From Nissolia schottii (Eukaryota > Streptophyta > Magnoliopsida > Fabales > Fabaceae): a stretch of DNA of 64,000 nucleotides. The stretch's first letter is position 1; each line of letters begins with the position of its first letter. Position numbers and translations under genes: made by a program. Location of the stretch: contig QANU01008920.1 in NCBI GenBank assembly GCA_003254905.1, positions 1 through 64,000 of the forward strand, given 5' to 3'. Shown here in pieces: positions 10,382 through 23,232 of the stretch. The notes under the pieces were generated by a model. It was given only the letters and a program-made list of their open reading frames with translations. It was not told the DNA's origin and ran no database searches.

Positions 10382-12066
10382 CACTACTAGAAATTACACT
10401 ACTCATGGCGACTTTTTCCCAACGACATGCATATTGTTGCGAAAAACGGTTATTTCCTAACGACTTTACAATGTCGTTGGTTTAGTCACTAGGTCTAACA
10501 TCTATAGCAAAGACATTATACATCGTCGACATATGTATTATATATGGTAGCGACTTTTATTATTTCGTTGATATAGTGCATAACTATGTCAACGATATAA
10601 AAGACGCCAGGAAAGAGTAACTATAAGACAATGGCTTCTAATGTTGGTTCTATAGGTTAAATATAACACAACAACTCCAAAAGTCGTTGCGATAGATGAA
10701 TATATATAACAACAACTTTAATGGAGGCTATGCCAAGAAAGAAATAGAGCAGGAAGAGCAAAACATTTGGGAAGACAAGTTTACATTGGGGGAAAATTGA
10801 AATCTTTGTTTACGTTCGACAAATAGTTTTTCGCTTTCTCTTTAGGAATGATCGTCTCTCTCTGTGGCTCTCTCTCCACAACTTTTTCTCTCTCTGTTGT
10901 GCCTTCCTTATCATGATCTCACTCTCTCGTAAATGCTCTTTCCCTTTGTCGTTTGCTTTCATTCTCGCCTTCTAGTTCCTGTTTCTTCTTTGTTACGAGT
11001 TCCTTCATCTCGACCTTTCTCTTGGTGAGTGAACCAATGCGTTATAATGGTTTTTAAGCTATTTGGGTATTTAATCTAAACCGGATCATTACTTTTATAA
11101 AATATCATGTAGTGTTCTATTGCTTTTATAAGATATTATTTTTATATTAAAATTATCTTTTGATTAGATGATTCTACTAGGAAATGTGAAGACTTGATTA
11201 CATTGCTTTAAAGTGGCAAACATAATAGTAGGGTTTTTTTTTTTTAGACAATGTGAAGACAATGCTTATCTGCCGTGTTATCCTTTTTTTATTTTTGTTT
11301 TATCTGTTAACTAATTAAAAAATGTGCGGGTTGGTATGGCACCCACAAAACATGACTTAATTTCAAGGATTACAAATGGTTCATATACTAATATTGATCA
11401 AGTTCAAGAAGGTACGTATTTACAATTGATATTAAATTAATCTTATTTTGTTATTTCTTTTTCATTAATTATTTAGTTTTTGACATGTTTTGCCATCTTA
11501 CATTAAGGAGGTACACAAGTATCTATGTATACAAAGAAATTAGGAAGAGGCAAAACCATTTCGTTGGGCATTAGAAAACAGAAACAGAAAAGTGGTACCG
11601 ATAAAAGCCAACGGCCATTGCTATTCCACCAGGTAAGACAGTGGCAGTTGGACCAGAATTTGACAAGTTCGTTTCAACAATATCTTTGGCAGTTAAAATA
11701 TTTTCTCCTTTGCAAGCTAAGAAGTGGAGCCTTGTTTCTGATGACGATAGATCAAAGATAATGGATGATGTTCTAGTAGGTCTTAATCTTTTGTGTAGTG
11801 GCTTAAGTTTTGCATAATCTATATATTAAATTTCCTTTAGTTTTAATTGTTGAGAACAGAATACTTTTGATGTTGAGGACACTGAGCATACCCATCATAC
11901 CCTTCTTTGAGTGGCACAAAACTACCATCGGAATCGTCGCAATAAATTTCGACAACACTACAAACATTTCACTTCAACTGAGGAGGCTCCGCAGAATACA
12001 CCTAAAGACCTTAATGACAATGATTGAGCATGTTTGGTAAATCAGTTTTCGGATCCTAATTATAAG
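10382..12066 (+). mobile_element. CACTA element remnant with one recognisable end
   Basis: A CACTACTAGAAATTACACTA terminus at 10382 is followed by a subterminal array of GCGACTTT / AACGACTTT-type motifs (10409-10720), a CT-rich leader (10850-11000) and a decayed plant Ptta/En/Spm-type coding region. I found no matching right end (TTTCTAGTAGTG), so the 3' part is deleted or replaced. The terminus shares its first 13 bases with the intact CACTA element at 1241 but the subterminal motif differs, so it is a different family. Confidence 0.65.
11336..11772 (+). pseudogene. Ptta/En/Spm-type (TNPA-like) transposon protein remnant
   Basis: A possible first exon starts at the ATG at 11336 and ends near a GTACGT donor at about 11412. 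A second block after an AG near 11507 codes KKLGRGKTISLGIRK, and then, in a shifted frame, a stretch with FDKFVSTISLAVK and KWSLVSDDDRSKIM, the layout of plant CACTA TNPA-like proteins. The change of frame near 11600 and the absence of a downstream continuation mark it as a pseudogene. Confidence 0.5.
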
Positions 12067-13787
12067 GTACATGTATTAAGACTTTGGTAAATCATTTTTT
12101 GTGCTAATTAACTTAGATTTTCACTCCAAATTTTAAAAATTTCCTTTTTTCCCTTTTGTATTAAAAAATATCGTTTTTCTCAATTTACTCAAAAAATTCA
12201 TAGAGGGCACAAAAAATTTTGAAATTTAATAACCCACTCAATTTTTCGTGTAAATTTAAAAAACAAGGTTAGTTTTTCCTAAATAAAATCCTTATACACA
12301 AAACCAACTCAGTCAATTTTTAGTTCATCAATCTTTTCACTAAATTCCCAAATTTTCTAGTCAAGAAATTGTCATGCCACCTCCTAAACTAATTTCTCCC
12401 CACTAAAGCCAAATCAAGCACCCAAATTCAGTTATAATATCAACAAGCAAACAAAATCATTAACAAAGAAAAATATAAAAGATCGAAGTAGATTTTCTTA
12501 GCCTTTCGTTTGAAGGCGAAAACCCCGATGCCTATAGGGCCAAGAAACCCACTTGAAGCTCACGAACTCTCTTTCTTTGTCCTCTCCTCGGTGAGAAATT
12601 GACACTTGAAAAAAAATAGTATTATGAGGCTGAATATGATGATTTAGATGAATGTGGGGGGCCGGTCTTAAGAGTGGTGGCTGATGGTGCATCCATGGCA
12701 ATTTTGAACTCAACAGTGCAACCCGACTCGATTAATTTTGAATCTGTTCGAGTCAGCGGGTTGGGCGAGTCAACCAACCCGTTGTACACCCCTTTGGGCG
12801 AAGTTATGGAAGCTTCGAGTTCCACCAAGGAGCAAACTCTTTAGGTGGAGATTGATGTATGATATTCTGCCAATTCGCTAGCACTTGGAACATTGAAGAC
12901 TGACTCAATGGCTTCCTGTGTCCTCGGTGTTGGGACGNTATAGAGATGATCAAGGGGAGGTGCTTGCCGCAGTGTCACGACCCAAATATGGCATTGACCA
13001 CACGTAAGGAAACGAACCCCACAGAAGTAACACTGAAGTAGATCTAATCATGCTAGCACAATATAATAATTTATAAAAGTAGTTGATTTATTAGTAACTG
13101 CCAAGTCTGAATATGCCAAAAATATAATTGATCTACCATGAGGAATACAACCAATAAAAATAACTACAAACAATAGTAAAGATAAACTAAAATAATAGTC
13201 TAACTGTGGTGTTTGAGACTTTGTCTAAAGCTATATGTAGTATACTAAAATAATAATAAGGATTTAGGTTAAACTTACTACAAAACGGAACTCACCAATT
13301 GACATTGAAAAAGTCATAATCATAGAGAGATCCCAATATCGAAAAATATCCATAATTAAGAGAATTAAAAAACTATTTATAATTTTTGATAATTCTATTT
13401 ATCCCTAAAAACTTGTTTCTCTCTCTTTTTGGGTGTGTGAATCTCTCTCATTTTAAATATCTCCTAAAGTCGTAATTTTGTTACCTGATTAATAGAACCA
13501 AATAAGGTGGTAGAAAGAGAATAAACTAAGGAGTTCTCTTACATGAAAACATGGATGGTATCAACCATTTTTATACAGCACACCATTATTCGATGACTCT
13601 CTATCTACTTCTAGACAGCTTAAAGGAATCTTTCAAATTGTAACAATCACACAACAAGGCCTATATATATACAGAGTGGATAGATCATGCGTTACAAGCT
13701 GCACCTGTTAAACTCAAGAACTCACATGCATCAACATATATCATATCTTATTCTGAAAACCCACGGTTACAATATACTTATTATAAC
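12067..13787. other. Mixed repeat-derived DNA, one ambiguous base
   Basis: No convincing gene. 12500-12840 has somewhat higher GC and short frames without family resemblance. Position 12939 is N. At 12973 a block starts TGTCACGACCCAAATATGGCATT; its layout resembles the sequence starting at 63185, which suggests two diverged copies of one LTR-like repeat. The rest is AT-rich, and the part next to 13788 should be the 3' UTR of the membrane-protein gene. Confidence 0.4.
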
Positions 13788-14567
13788 TCAACATTCTGAC
13801 AAGCAGGTTGATAGGTCCTTGCCTTCCATACTCTGAATTGAACAATGTTGATCCTTTTCGTCGACCTTGTAAGCCTGCTTCTTTTCAGTAGTAACTGGTC
13901 CCTGCGGCATTTCAAATTGCTTCAGCAAAGCCTTAATCCACACAAACATGGAGCTTCCCATGCTGACCCAAGATATACCTTTACCAACCTCATAACTGTA
14001 AACCTGCCCTGATAAGCACCAACTCAGTAGCATTACGTTTCCATTGTAGAAGAATACACTAAGCGTCTCCAACAGCTTCAAGAATATGTCCTTGCCAGAA
14101 ACTGGCCTTAGTAAAGGGTGCCCTTCTTCACAAAACTTTGGAGACTCGTCCAGCTTCGAAGTCACCGACCCCTTCTTGAGCTTGTGATCATTCACCCACT
14201 GGATGATGCGATGGACGATCTTCGAGACCAACAAGTGTAACAACCCAATTACGAGGTTGAACAAGCCTGTTTTCATGAACTCAGTGTTGAACTTCAGCAC
14301 CGTCTCCCAGTACCAATCGATGGAGCCGCGAGTGGCTCCCCAGTAAACCAGGGAGGGCAGCCCAACCCCGACGAAGATTCCGAGATGGGAGTGAAGCTCG
14401 AGCGCAAATTTTAAGTATAAGCTAACCGGAACACTTAGGCCCCATGACCATGCCTCATTTGTGAAGGCACTAGAGAGTGTGGAGGTGCCTTCATTGATGA
14501 AAGCTAGGATGCAGATAGAGAGGAACTGGAGGATTCTTCCAATGTCATGGCCTTTCAAATTACACAT
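13788..14567 (-). CDS. Uncharacterised multi-pass membrane protein
   Basis: A single open frame of 259 codons on the minus strand. I do not recognise the family. Hydrophobic segments lie at about residues 11-25, 43-76 (probably two spans with a short turn), 99-117, 165-190 and 198-215, so four to six membrane helices are likely. A charged loop (about 126-165, KLKKGSVTSKLDE) separates the third and fourth hydrophobic regions, and the C-terminal 40 residues are polar (TTEKKQAYKVDEKDQ). Coding potential is supported by length in an AT-rich background, by GC content above its surroundings and by a TATA box about 100 bases upstream. No splice sites are needed. A plant-specific family of unknown function is the most likely outcome of a search; a truncated larger protein cannot be excluded. 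Confidence 0.65.
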   Translation of the reverse strand: MCNLKGHDIGRILQFLSICILAFINEGTSTLSSAFTNEAWSWGLSVPVSLYLKFALELHSHLGIFVGVGLPSLVYWGATRGSIDWYWETVLKFNTEFMKTGLFNLVIGLLHLLVSKIVHRIIQWVNDHKLKKGSVTSKLDESPKFCEEGHPLLRPVSGKDIFLKLLETLSVFFYNGNVMLLSWCLSGQVYSYEVGKGISWVSMGSSMFVWIKALLKQFEMPQGPVTTEKKQAYKVDEKDQHCSIQSMEGKDLSTCLSEC

Positions 14568-14663
14568 ATTGATTTACTGGGAAATAAAATAACGTGTAAC
14601 TACTAATCAGTGTTTTTCTGATTGTGGATCATTTGAAGATAGAATTCCTACAGCTTGAAAGGG

Positions 14664-14673
14664 GTCATTTATA
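14664..14673 (-). promoter_or_regulatory. TATA box upstream of the membrane-protein gene
   Basis: The minus strand reads CTATAAATGAC about 100 bases before the start codon at 14567, a good match to the plant TATA consensus. It supports the gene call. Confidence 0.5.
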
Positions 14674-14689
14674 GAACTTTATGAAACTT

Positions 14690-15192
14690 CGTGGAAATTT
14701 CCTACTTCAGTAACATTTGGATGCTGATGTGCACATAGTAACACCCAAGTACCTTGCGATTCCTTGACATACACGTCCGTCCATTTGAAATTAGCTTCAA
14801 GTGATGACGCTAGCTCTCTTCAGGTGCAAGTGTGCCAGAAACTTCAGAGAACTTTCTTGATGCTAAATTGGTGGTCAAATTAATACTAAAGGTTTATACG
14901 TTTCTTATTTTATGTATAATTTTCCAATGGATGCTAGAATGTAGGGAAATTATGTGGGTTAGCTCAATTTTGCATGAAAAAGGAACTACTGTCCGGGTAC
15001 ATCATATAAGAAACTTCATTTGTATAATTGGGACATTCCCAGTAATAATATGGCACAACAATCTAACATCTAGCTTATGAAAAATGTGTTTGGAGTGTGA
15101 GAATATATAGAAAGGCAGGACCCAGCACAGCAGTGTGAGAATGTGATGGTGCCGTGTGCCGATAAGCTTACAGATCATACGTTTTATTTTTT
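14690..15192. other. Intergenic spacer
   Basis: An 82-codon plus-strand frame (14832-15080) shows no family resemblance and is not called. No repeat structure was recognised. Confidence 0.35.
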
Positions 15193-18100
15193 AGTGGGTT
15201 AATAACATTACACCCCCTTGAGATTTGTAGAAATAACACTCAATCCCAAACTTTTTAAAAATTGACACTCTACTTGATGCTTATAGAACCTCAAACTTTT
15301 CAGAAATTAAAATTGTAGTCCACATATCACTTAAGAGATAGTAATTGTTGATATAATACAGGCATGCTTGTCGATAATTTTATGGACCGTCAGTAAAGAT
15401 TGAAATTGAGAGAGAAATCAAATTGGGTTATTTATCGAAACAATAATATATTCATTGGTAACTCTATCGGTCGCACAAATAATATCGACGGATGCATTGA
15501 TACAAAGAGGACTTAGCTGAAAAATTATCAACTAGGATAATTCGTTGGTAGTATTTGTTTTATTTTCTTATTTTTTTTAAATAGTTTTTTTGATAAACAT
15601 ATTTTTTTAAAATAATAGTTTTACAGATATGTTTAGTCTTCAGTAATATTTTCCTCTTAAAGTTTAGCAACTAGGACTTACGGTTGGGTTTAGTTATCGG
15701 CATAATATTGTTACCAATATTTGAGTTTTTAACCATTGGAAGAAAATTAGCATCGCTTGGACTAGGGATGGTAATAGGTATTTGTGCGTGCGAATACATG
15801 CCCCACTACTCATACTTGTATATACCCATATCCATTATTGGTATGCATTACCTATATTGATAGAGATTTAAATTACACTAGATATTCATGGGTATCCGTG
15901 AGATTTGCCAAAAAAATCAAGAAATGAGAAAAATTATAAAAATTATTATCAAAATAATATATTTTAATAGTACTACTAAAAAATCACAATTTAAATTAAA
16001 AAATACACAATAAAAATTCAATAACATTATAAATAAAAATGAATTAGGGTTTTTAACTTTTATATTTATATAGATATAGATATTTACATAATTTTAGTGA
16101 TAAAATTATGTAAATATGTTGTTTCCTTTATAATCGGGCATGGATATATATGAAATTGATGACCTGACTTATCGAAAAAAATAATTTTATATATTAAAGT
16201 AATTAGCTGGTATCCATGAGTCGAGTACTTCAATGTCCATATTCATACACATTAGTAAACGAGTATGAATATTCATCCCCATGGGTGCAAAAAATGTTGG
16301 CATACCCATACCCTCACAGGTAATACCCATAGATATTTGGGTTTGTCGATATTTTTATCATTCCTAGTTTGGACATTTAGCATCTACGATCGAATTTTCC
16401 GTTAGTAGGTACAATAAAGTTTGGGATAAGACTCTTATTTGTTCTAACAATAGTTCTATCAGTAATATTTATATGAAAATTAGCACAAAAAATTACCAAC
16501 AGAGTTATTGACAAATTTTTTATTGATAGATGTCTTAATTTTCCTTGGTCTCTCAGTTTCAATTGTCATCGACAGTCCACTCAGTGACGAGTTCACCATA
16601 AAAATCAAATAAAGTATATGTAAGATAGGGACTACAAAGTGTTTTATTGGATTTTTGGTCAATGGGACAACCAAAATTGCAATTTTGCTTCTTGAACGAA
16701 AGCAATTTCTCTAATGAATTCTCAAGATTTTATCAATTGTGGGAAAGAGATAATTAAAATGAACAACTTTAATAATATTGCAATGTAGAAATATAAGTAC
16801 ATTAGCTAAAAATTACATAAACATGAACCAAACTAAGTTAAAAATGGGTAAAAAAGAAATAGAGGAGATTGGGAATTTACAAATGGGAAAGAAGAAGAAA
16901 TGGGAATGGAATGCTTGACATTCTTCGGTGTATCCATTGGTGTTGTAATGATAAAAGGATGTGTGAGGCGCTTGTTAAGCGAATCCAGTCTAACTAAATT
17001 CTGCTTCTACAAGTCGTATATATATAAAAAAAATCTTAATATCTAATAGTCTTTTATAGTTATTTGCTGGAGTCTTAGGTAGTTATAACCTCTTGGATAG
17101 TTTCCATATCTTCAAAACTTCTCATAACTGCCGCTGCAAGCCTTGTGATATTAATAACCACCCACCAAAGTCTTGCAACCGATGCCCAGGTGCCTTCAAA
17201 TTGAATTTGAAACTATTTGCTTAGTCATTATGGACAAGTTGCTCTCATGTATTGCTTTAATCACGTTGCTTCTTTGACCCTTATCAACCATGGTAATTTT
17301 ATTTAACGGCAAGTCATGTAAATGGTCGACATGTATCCGTTAGGGTTGCCAAATCCTTCCTTTTGTCATTTCACAGATAAAGACTTAGCTTTTAACTACG
17401 TATATGTCAACTTTGACCATTAACAAGACATGCTAAGATTGACAAATATACTAATTGGCCATTCGCTAACTATATTTGGGTTGACAATGATGTGTCCTAT
17501 AAATTGGAGCATATATTTTCTTGATGGTCGACCGTTAATGACACCCATGAGCGGCCTATGTACTTGATTTTCTTTCTTTCATCTTTTCATGGTGATCCTC
17601 AAACTAGATCGTTGTCAACATCAATGGATCTTAGTTGATTGTTTTGTTGATTGAACTTTTCTTCCTTGCAATGTGCTATTATTATGGGTCGTTTATCACA
17701 ATTTATTATTGGTCGCCTCAAGAATAACAATAGGTTACCTATCACAAATTGTGACTTGGAAACCCTTTTCTTAACTTAGCAAATTTTTGGTATAACACGA
17801 AGTAATTCCTATGTCAAATGTGAACCCTTTTACCGAAAATGTGAGTTTGGAAGAGGATAAAAATTATCAATGATAAAGAACAGTTGGAATAGCTTTGGAT
17901 ATTGTATAAATACACAATCCAATTGATAAATAACAAACAAAGTACAAAAACTTAAAAAGGAAAAGCACTAATCTTATGAAATTAAAAGTCAGAAAAACAA
18001 GCAAAAGGGGATTACTTGATTCTTCACCTAAACTCAGAAAGTCCTAGGACGTGTATGAGTGTGAGACTTCACAAGTGTTTCTTCCGATTTGATTCATCCC

Positions 18101-18950
18101 CAAGCATCCTATTTATAGCCTTCAGAGTCCTCATGCATGCTTGCCACATGTCTACCGAGTGATTGGCACTTGGTCTCCCATCTCCACTCCACTCCACTTA
18201 GCAGAATATTCATTAACCACCCTTCTGAAGTGTGTGTACATTCCTTATAACCACCTAGCACTTTTCTATTGGCGCCATGTTTTGAGCAACTTCCTTAATT
18301 TAAAATTTTATTATTTCAAAAGTAGGCGCTAACGGTTACTCTTTTCTCTATAGCCTTTTATTAGACGACAAAAATGATCACCATTACCAACCTCTACAAT
18401 TTATTCAAGTTTCAAAAAGGATCGCCCATCTTTAGATCACCTGAGCGATCTTATCTTCACGATCCTCACATCAGTCATTTATCTCATACCATTTTATCAT
18501 TAACTCACTACTCGTGTATGGCTTATGCCCATCGGTTTGCCTCCAACCATTATTCGTTTATTTGGTCGACACATCCCTTTTGGCTTAATCCATACCTCCA
18601 TGAGTCATTTAAGGTTGACTGTCGCTTTTGACTTGCATTGTCGAGGTTGATGATCAAGGTCGATTGACCTTATCCTATCTTGGACGACTTGTTAGTCATT
18701 CTTGTCCTTTAACATTCCCTTATATTTTAGTTAAATACCCCTATTTCAAAATCCTTGTATTTCCTCAATAATATGAGGTGGAATGTCAATTTTTTGAGTG
18801 CATATGAGATGAAGTGTCAATTTTTTAAACAATGAAGTCTAGTGTCATTTCTACAAATTTCAAAGAGTGGAAAATCAATTTCTTAAAAGTTTTTGGCGTT
18901 GATGTCATTTCTAAAAAACTCATGGGATGTAAGTGTTATTTACTCTTTTA
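15193..18950. mobile_element. Large element with long degenerate terminal inverted repeats
   Basis: The left end (15193-15330) has GGGTTAATAACATTACACCCC and GAGATTTGTAGAAATAACACTC. The inverse complement of 18720-18950 has GAGTAAATAACACTTACATC and TTTAGAAATGACATC, then further diverged copies of a unit resembling TTTGTAGAAATGACACT. The arms therefore match as inverted repeats over at least 100-200 bases. No transposase is seen inside and no clear target duplication was found. A Mutator-like non-autonomous element is the best guess. It contains the nested element at 15761-16368. Confidence 0.45.
15761..16368. mobile_element. Small non-autonomous DNA element nested in the 15193-18950 element
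   Basis: It begins CTAGGGATGGTAATAGGTAT and ends (inverse complement) CTAGGAATGATAAAAATATC, so the termini are inverted repeats. Internal stretches such as TACCCATA / TATGGGTA recur, as in abundant plant MITE families of this kind. The flanks CTTGGA and TTTGGA may be an imperfect target duplication. Confidence 0.5.
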
Positions 18951-20636
18951 AATTGTGAGGAAAATTTTGACAGCTCGACTGTAATTAATATATATAATAT
19001 GGCAAAACGAAACCATAAGTTTAGTTAGGGCAAAACTTTTTGTTTTAATTTTGGATTTTATTTATTGATAAAATCAAATAAAATATAATTCAACTTAAAA
19101 TTTTGGGTCTTATTCCATAACCCATTAAAATTCAAAAGTGTCAGTACTTTGTAGTTATTTGTGACTGAGGATCAATCATGCATCTCACTAATTCAAATTA
19201 CTTATTATTTTAAATTTATTAGTAAATCATAGTCATTAAAATATAAAGAGGTATAAGTATATTTGTAAACACTTAAGAAATAACTAATTTTACTATATTT
19301 TTTTAACGAAAAAGAAATAATTTCATTCATAGAGAAATCTGAAGACACTTATAAATTTAAAACGATATATCAAAATTAACGCTAATAAGATGTAAATACA
19401 CTTTATATTCTAAACCAACGAAAGATTTGTAGCTCTGCTTCTTGTCTAAAAGTTGTCGAGGTCTAAACATCTTTTATCATCATCCTTTCAGAATGTCGAG
19501 ATCTAACCAATGTCAATGAAAAATACACTACACCTCTTTTCACAATAGATCTAAATATCATCAACATCATCATCATCTGTAACACTCTCTATGATAGAAA
19601 TACCAGAAACAGGATATACCACAAAAGAGTAACAAAAACACTACAAAGGGGATAATTACGCTCCATATTTAAGATCAGAGCCACCCACTGAATGAAAAAT
19701 TTTAAATAACAAAAACCAAAAAGCAGTGGAATAAAAAAAAACAAAGCAGTGGAATAAAAAAAAAACAAAGATCAAAAGAAATAAAAAAGAGATCAGAAAA
19801 AGAAAAAAAAATTCTTGCTTTAAAATTTTACTATAATTAACTACGTCATATGTTAGTAACCGTTAGATGGTGAATAACCCTGTTTTGTATTTTTGTTAAA
19901 ACTGTTAATAATTAATTGAAAAATTAAGTAAAAACATGATTTGATTTTCGTCTTTTGGCTCGATGATTAGGTGCCTAGAATAATTTTCTCAACATTGCTC
20001 ATGGTGTTGGGACGGACAAAAAAATTTGTAAAACATAAAATTCACACTATCAACATTGTAATAAAATTAGTCCAAATCACAATTCACTTTTCCTACAACC
20101 AAATTGCTTTTCAGTTATGCACTTAAAGGGATGAAGAAAGGTCAGATTGCAGGCCTCTTAACAAACTAATTATGCTTCAAGATAGTCCTTCTAATCGGTT
20201 CTAAGTTAAACGTTAACTTCAAAGGTGTCATGTTCATATTATGCTTTGTATTAATTTCGAAAAAAGTGGATTCTATTTTTAAAACAAACGTATTGCCGAG
20301 TTTAGACCATACTCAGTTTAAGCATGCCTGGATATTCGTATCCACCAAGCAATTTGGTGCATGATGACACTGAAAAGGCTTGCTAGGAACACAACATTTC
20401 GACCAAAGTAAAGAAGAAAAAAGAACACAAAAAAATACAAAACTAGAAGAAAATGTGCACTTAAAAGTAGAAATATTTGTTTTTGACAAACACAGTTCTG
20501 TAATAGATGTTTAGCACATCTAAAATATAGTATTCTTGATTCAACTCCCAGCAGCCATAACCCTATATTACACCATATCTTCCATCATGTTTCCACAACA
20601 AATCATTTAGCACGCAAAAGCTTTGCAAACAAGGTA
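18951..20636. other. AT-rich intergenic DNA and 3' flank of the SPIRAL1-like gene
   Basis: No gene is recognised. A small tandem duplication of AAGCAGTGGAATAAAA occurs at about 19720-19770. The last few hundred bases should hold the 3' UTR of the SPIRAL1-like gene. Confidence 0.4.
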
Positions 20637-21675
20637 TCATTTTCCCTCCCCTGGTCCACCAAAGAGGTAACCCAGAGATGAGCCACCACCAGGGGCAGCA
20701 TGGACCTTGGTTGAGGGTCGGTCCTGCAGCCAAATCAGAGAAGCAAAAAAAATCAATCACAACAATTTCCAAAGAAAATACAATCTAAGCATGGGCCGCA
20801 AGAGGTTAAGAAAATTCGGGCTGGACACATTCAAAATAAATTGGACAAAACAAGACATCTAGATGTGCTAGCATGCAGGATTGAATCCAGTTCACAAAAC
20901 CAATGAGCATAACATAAATTAGACACTACAATTTAAGTGAAGGCTCGACTTGAACAAATAGGAAGTCAACTTTCAACAAAGTGATGTATAAAAATATTCA
21001 TATGTAAAAAAAGTTAACTACATAACTAATTAGATTCACTCTCGTTGAGTAGGCTGGTTGATGCTTTATATTTTTATGTCCATGAAACTATAAATCAAAC
21101 TCAGATCATCATTTTATATTCCAAATATTTGATACTACTCACTTTTTGAGACATCAGTACAAGTAACCAGACTGAGACAACAAAGCCTAATTTTCATTTT
21201 GAACTATAACAGGCAAGGTAGCCAAAGAAAGAAAAAATAAAAAATGACCAAAGAAAAATACATAACAGATGCTAAACATAAATTTGGTATAGACAAATGT
21301 ACCAAACTACCAAAGCTACCTTTGCAAGAGTGCACAGATCTGTATACCAGATTTAATCCATCATAGAGCTTTTGATATTCATGACATCATGAGTATGTTC
21401 AGAACTTGAAAAAGAGTTCAATAAATATGACAAGCATTAAAAAATACCGTGATGAAGTTTCCAGTGTTCTGGCCATCTATAGAACTACTATTGATACCGG
21501 CAGGCTTGTTAGGATCAATTGTTTTAGGAGCAGCTGGTTTTGGAGGAGGCACATTATTTACAGTCTGACCTTCAGGTTGAGCATTATTTGTTGCTGCTGG
21601 TTTTGGGGCTTCTCCACTGCCAAAAAGATAACCCAACGAACTTTGCCCACCACCACTGCTGACTCCACGACCCAT
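20637..21675 (-). CDS. SP1L: SPIRAL1-like microtubule-associated protein
   Basis: SPIRAL1-family proteins are small plant proteins that bind cortical microtubules and control directional cell expansion. Two coding exons are visible: 21675-21448 (76 codons) and 20723-20637 (28 codons plus stop), joined in phase 0 across intron 21447-20724, giving 104 residues, the usual size. The N-terminal block MGRGVSSGGGQSSLGYLFG and the C-terminal block HAAPGGGSSLGYLFGG are the two conserved family motifs, separated by a Pro/Ala-rich linker. The ATG at 21675 is chosen because MGRGVSSGGGQSSL is the invariant start. An acceptor just upstream (AG at 21694-21693) implies a leader intron, with a non-coding first exon probably ending at a CTGCAG/GTATTC donor at 23057. 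Which SP1L paralogue it is cannot be decided by eye. Confidence 0.95.
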
Positions 21676-21691
21676 ACTCTTCAACTGTGTT

Positions 21692-23110
21692 TCTGAAAAA
21701 GAAAAACCGAATCTCTGTCTTCATATGGGTGAACTAGATTACATAAAATTAGAATAAAATAAGTATACTAGAAGAAAAGGAGAGGAAAAAGTAAGTGGGC
21801 ACCCACAAATATTAAGACAACAATCACTGTCAAGTACATACAGAACATTAATCAAATGCATTCATACAACCAGTACATACCACCATTAGTAGCAACCAGA
21901 AATCCTGTAGCAATAAATTACAGATAAACTTACCAAGTTTCAAACAATTAACTTGATTATCAGACTTTGGCACTTTGCTGACACCATTTCTGCATGTTAA
22001 ATTTCTTTCTTTATCTATTATTCAGGTTTTAGGGAGGGGTTCCTAATGGGGCTAAGGGAACGAAAGATGGGGATAGAAGAGCACTGGAGGATGGATCTAG
22101 AATCCATGCACTCTACTAATGTCCCACAGCCTTACCAATAGGCTGTGTTCAAGTGTACACCATTTCCATGTCTTACTACAATAATAATCATATTTTGGTC
22201 AAGTGGTGAAATACATTATATCCCATTAACAATGTCTGCATATACATGATTACATCTCACTGATTCTTTGGAGTGAATGTAAAATCCTACAGAAGCAGCA
22301 AGCACATAGTAGTAAAATGGTACATATACAGCCATGTTTCCTTTTTGCATAGTTATTCTGAACAATAACTGTAGACATCTCTATTCCCCCCCCCCTTTTC
22401 CCCCTCTGTTGATTTTCGGTTTTGAATCTTTTCACTGGTGAGGAAGCTTTTCTATTCTCTTTCCCTCCTCCCTCTTCAATTGAACAGAAAGTAACAAGAA
22501 AATAGACACGCTAGTACATTACACACTCAAAACTCCCACATTATCCACAGTCCATACCCATTAATGAAGCCTACCCAAAGGAAGCATTCCCTCGCTCCCT
22601 TTCCCATTCCTGCGAACCACACAACATCTCAATCCTACAATCTCTAATTAGCCTGGTACCGTACTTATCAGCATAAGCATAACACATAATTAAATCAAAT
22701 TCAATCAAATCAAACAAAACCAACACCTTCAAAACATAACAAACCACTATCTCAAATTCACAATTCCACGCAAGTAAATAAACGAACAAAATTAATAAAT
22801 GTGGAAAATAGATCTAAACAAGAGATGCAGCCCAGACAATAAAAAATATCTTACATAAAAGAAGCAGCGATCAAACGAAATGCAGAAAGTGGGTTTTAGA
22901 TCCGGAACGGAAATGCAGAATAATCAGAGAAACAGACAATTTTTTGGACGAAATTGAAGCGAAGAAAGAGAGATGAAAAGAGAAACCCTAATTTTGAAGG
23001 GGAAAAAAATACGTCAGAATAAAATAAACAGGGAAATAAGAGCGAGTGAGGAATACCTGCAGCTGTGGGGGAGGAAAGAGCAGATCTGGGCGAGCAAATG
23101 AAAAGGCAAA
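21692..23110 (-). other. Inferred 5' UTR intron of the SPIRAL1-like gene
   Basis: The acceptor TTTTTCAG lies before 21692 and a plausible donor (GCAG/GTATTC) sits at 23057-23055. The first, non-coding exon would run from about 23110 to 23057. The intron of about 1.36 kb contains no gene. A long leader intron near the promoter often raises expression of plant housekeeping genes; that is general knowledge, not shown here. Confidence 0.5.
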
Positions 23111-23139
23111 GGCCAAAGGAAAGTGGTGAGATGTGTGCG

Positions 23140-23150
23140 TTATAAATAGG
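23140..23150. promoter_or_regulatory. TATA-like element between the SPIRAL1-like gene and the palindrome
   Basis: The plus strand reads TTATAAATAGG, a strong TATA consensus pointing rightwards into the long palindrome. The minus strand reads CCTATTTATAA, a weaker TATA that could serve the SPIRAL1-like gene. Direction cannot be settled from sequence. Confidence 0.4.
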
Positions 23151-23232
23151 CGCTCACAGACTTCAATAATTCATTTATTTCAAATCCTTTTTTTTTCTCC
23201 TTAACAAAATTTGCAACTTTTGAATAATTACC

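Noticed and set aside
11810..12040. 76-codon plus-strand frame
   Set aside because: Overlaps decayed CACTA sequence, has no recognisable domain and no continuity with the TNPA-like blocks.
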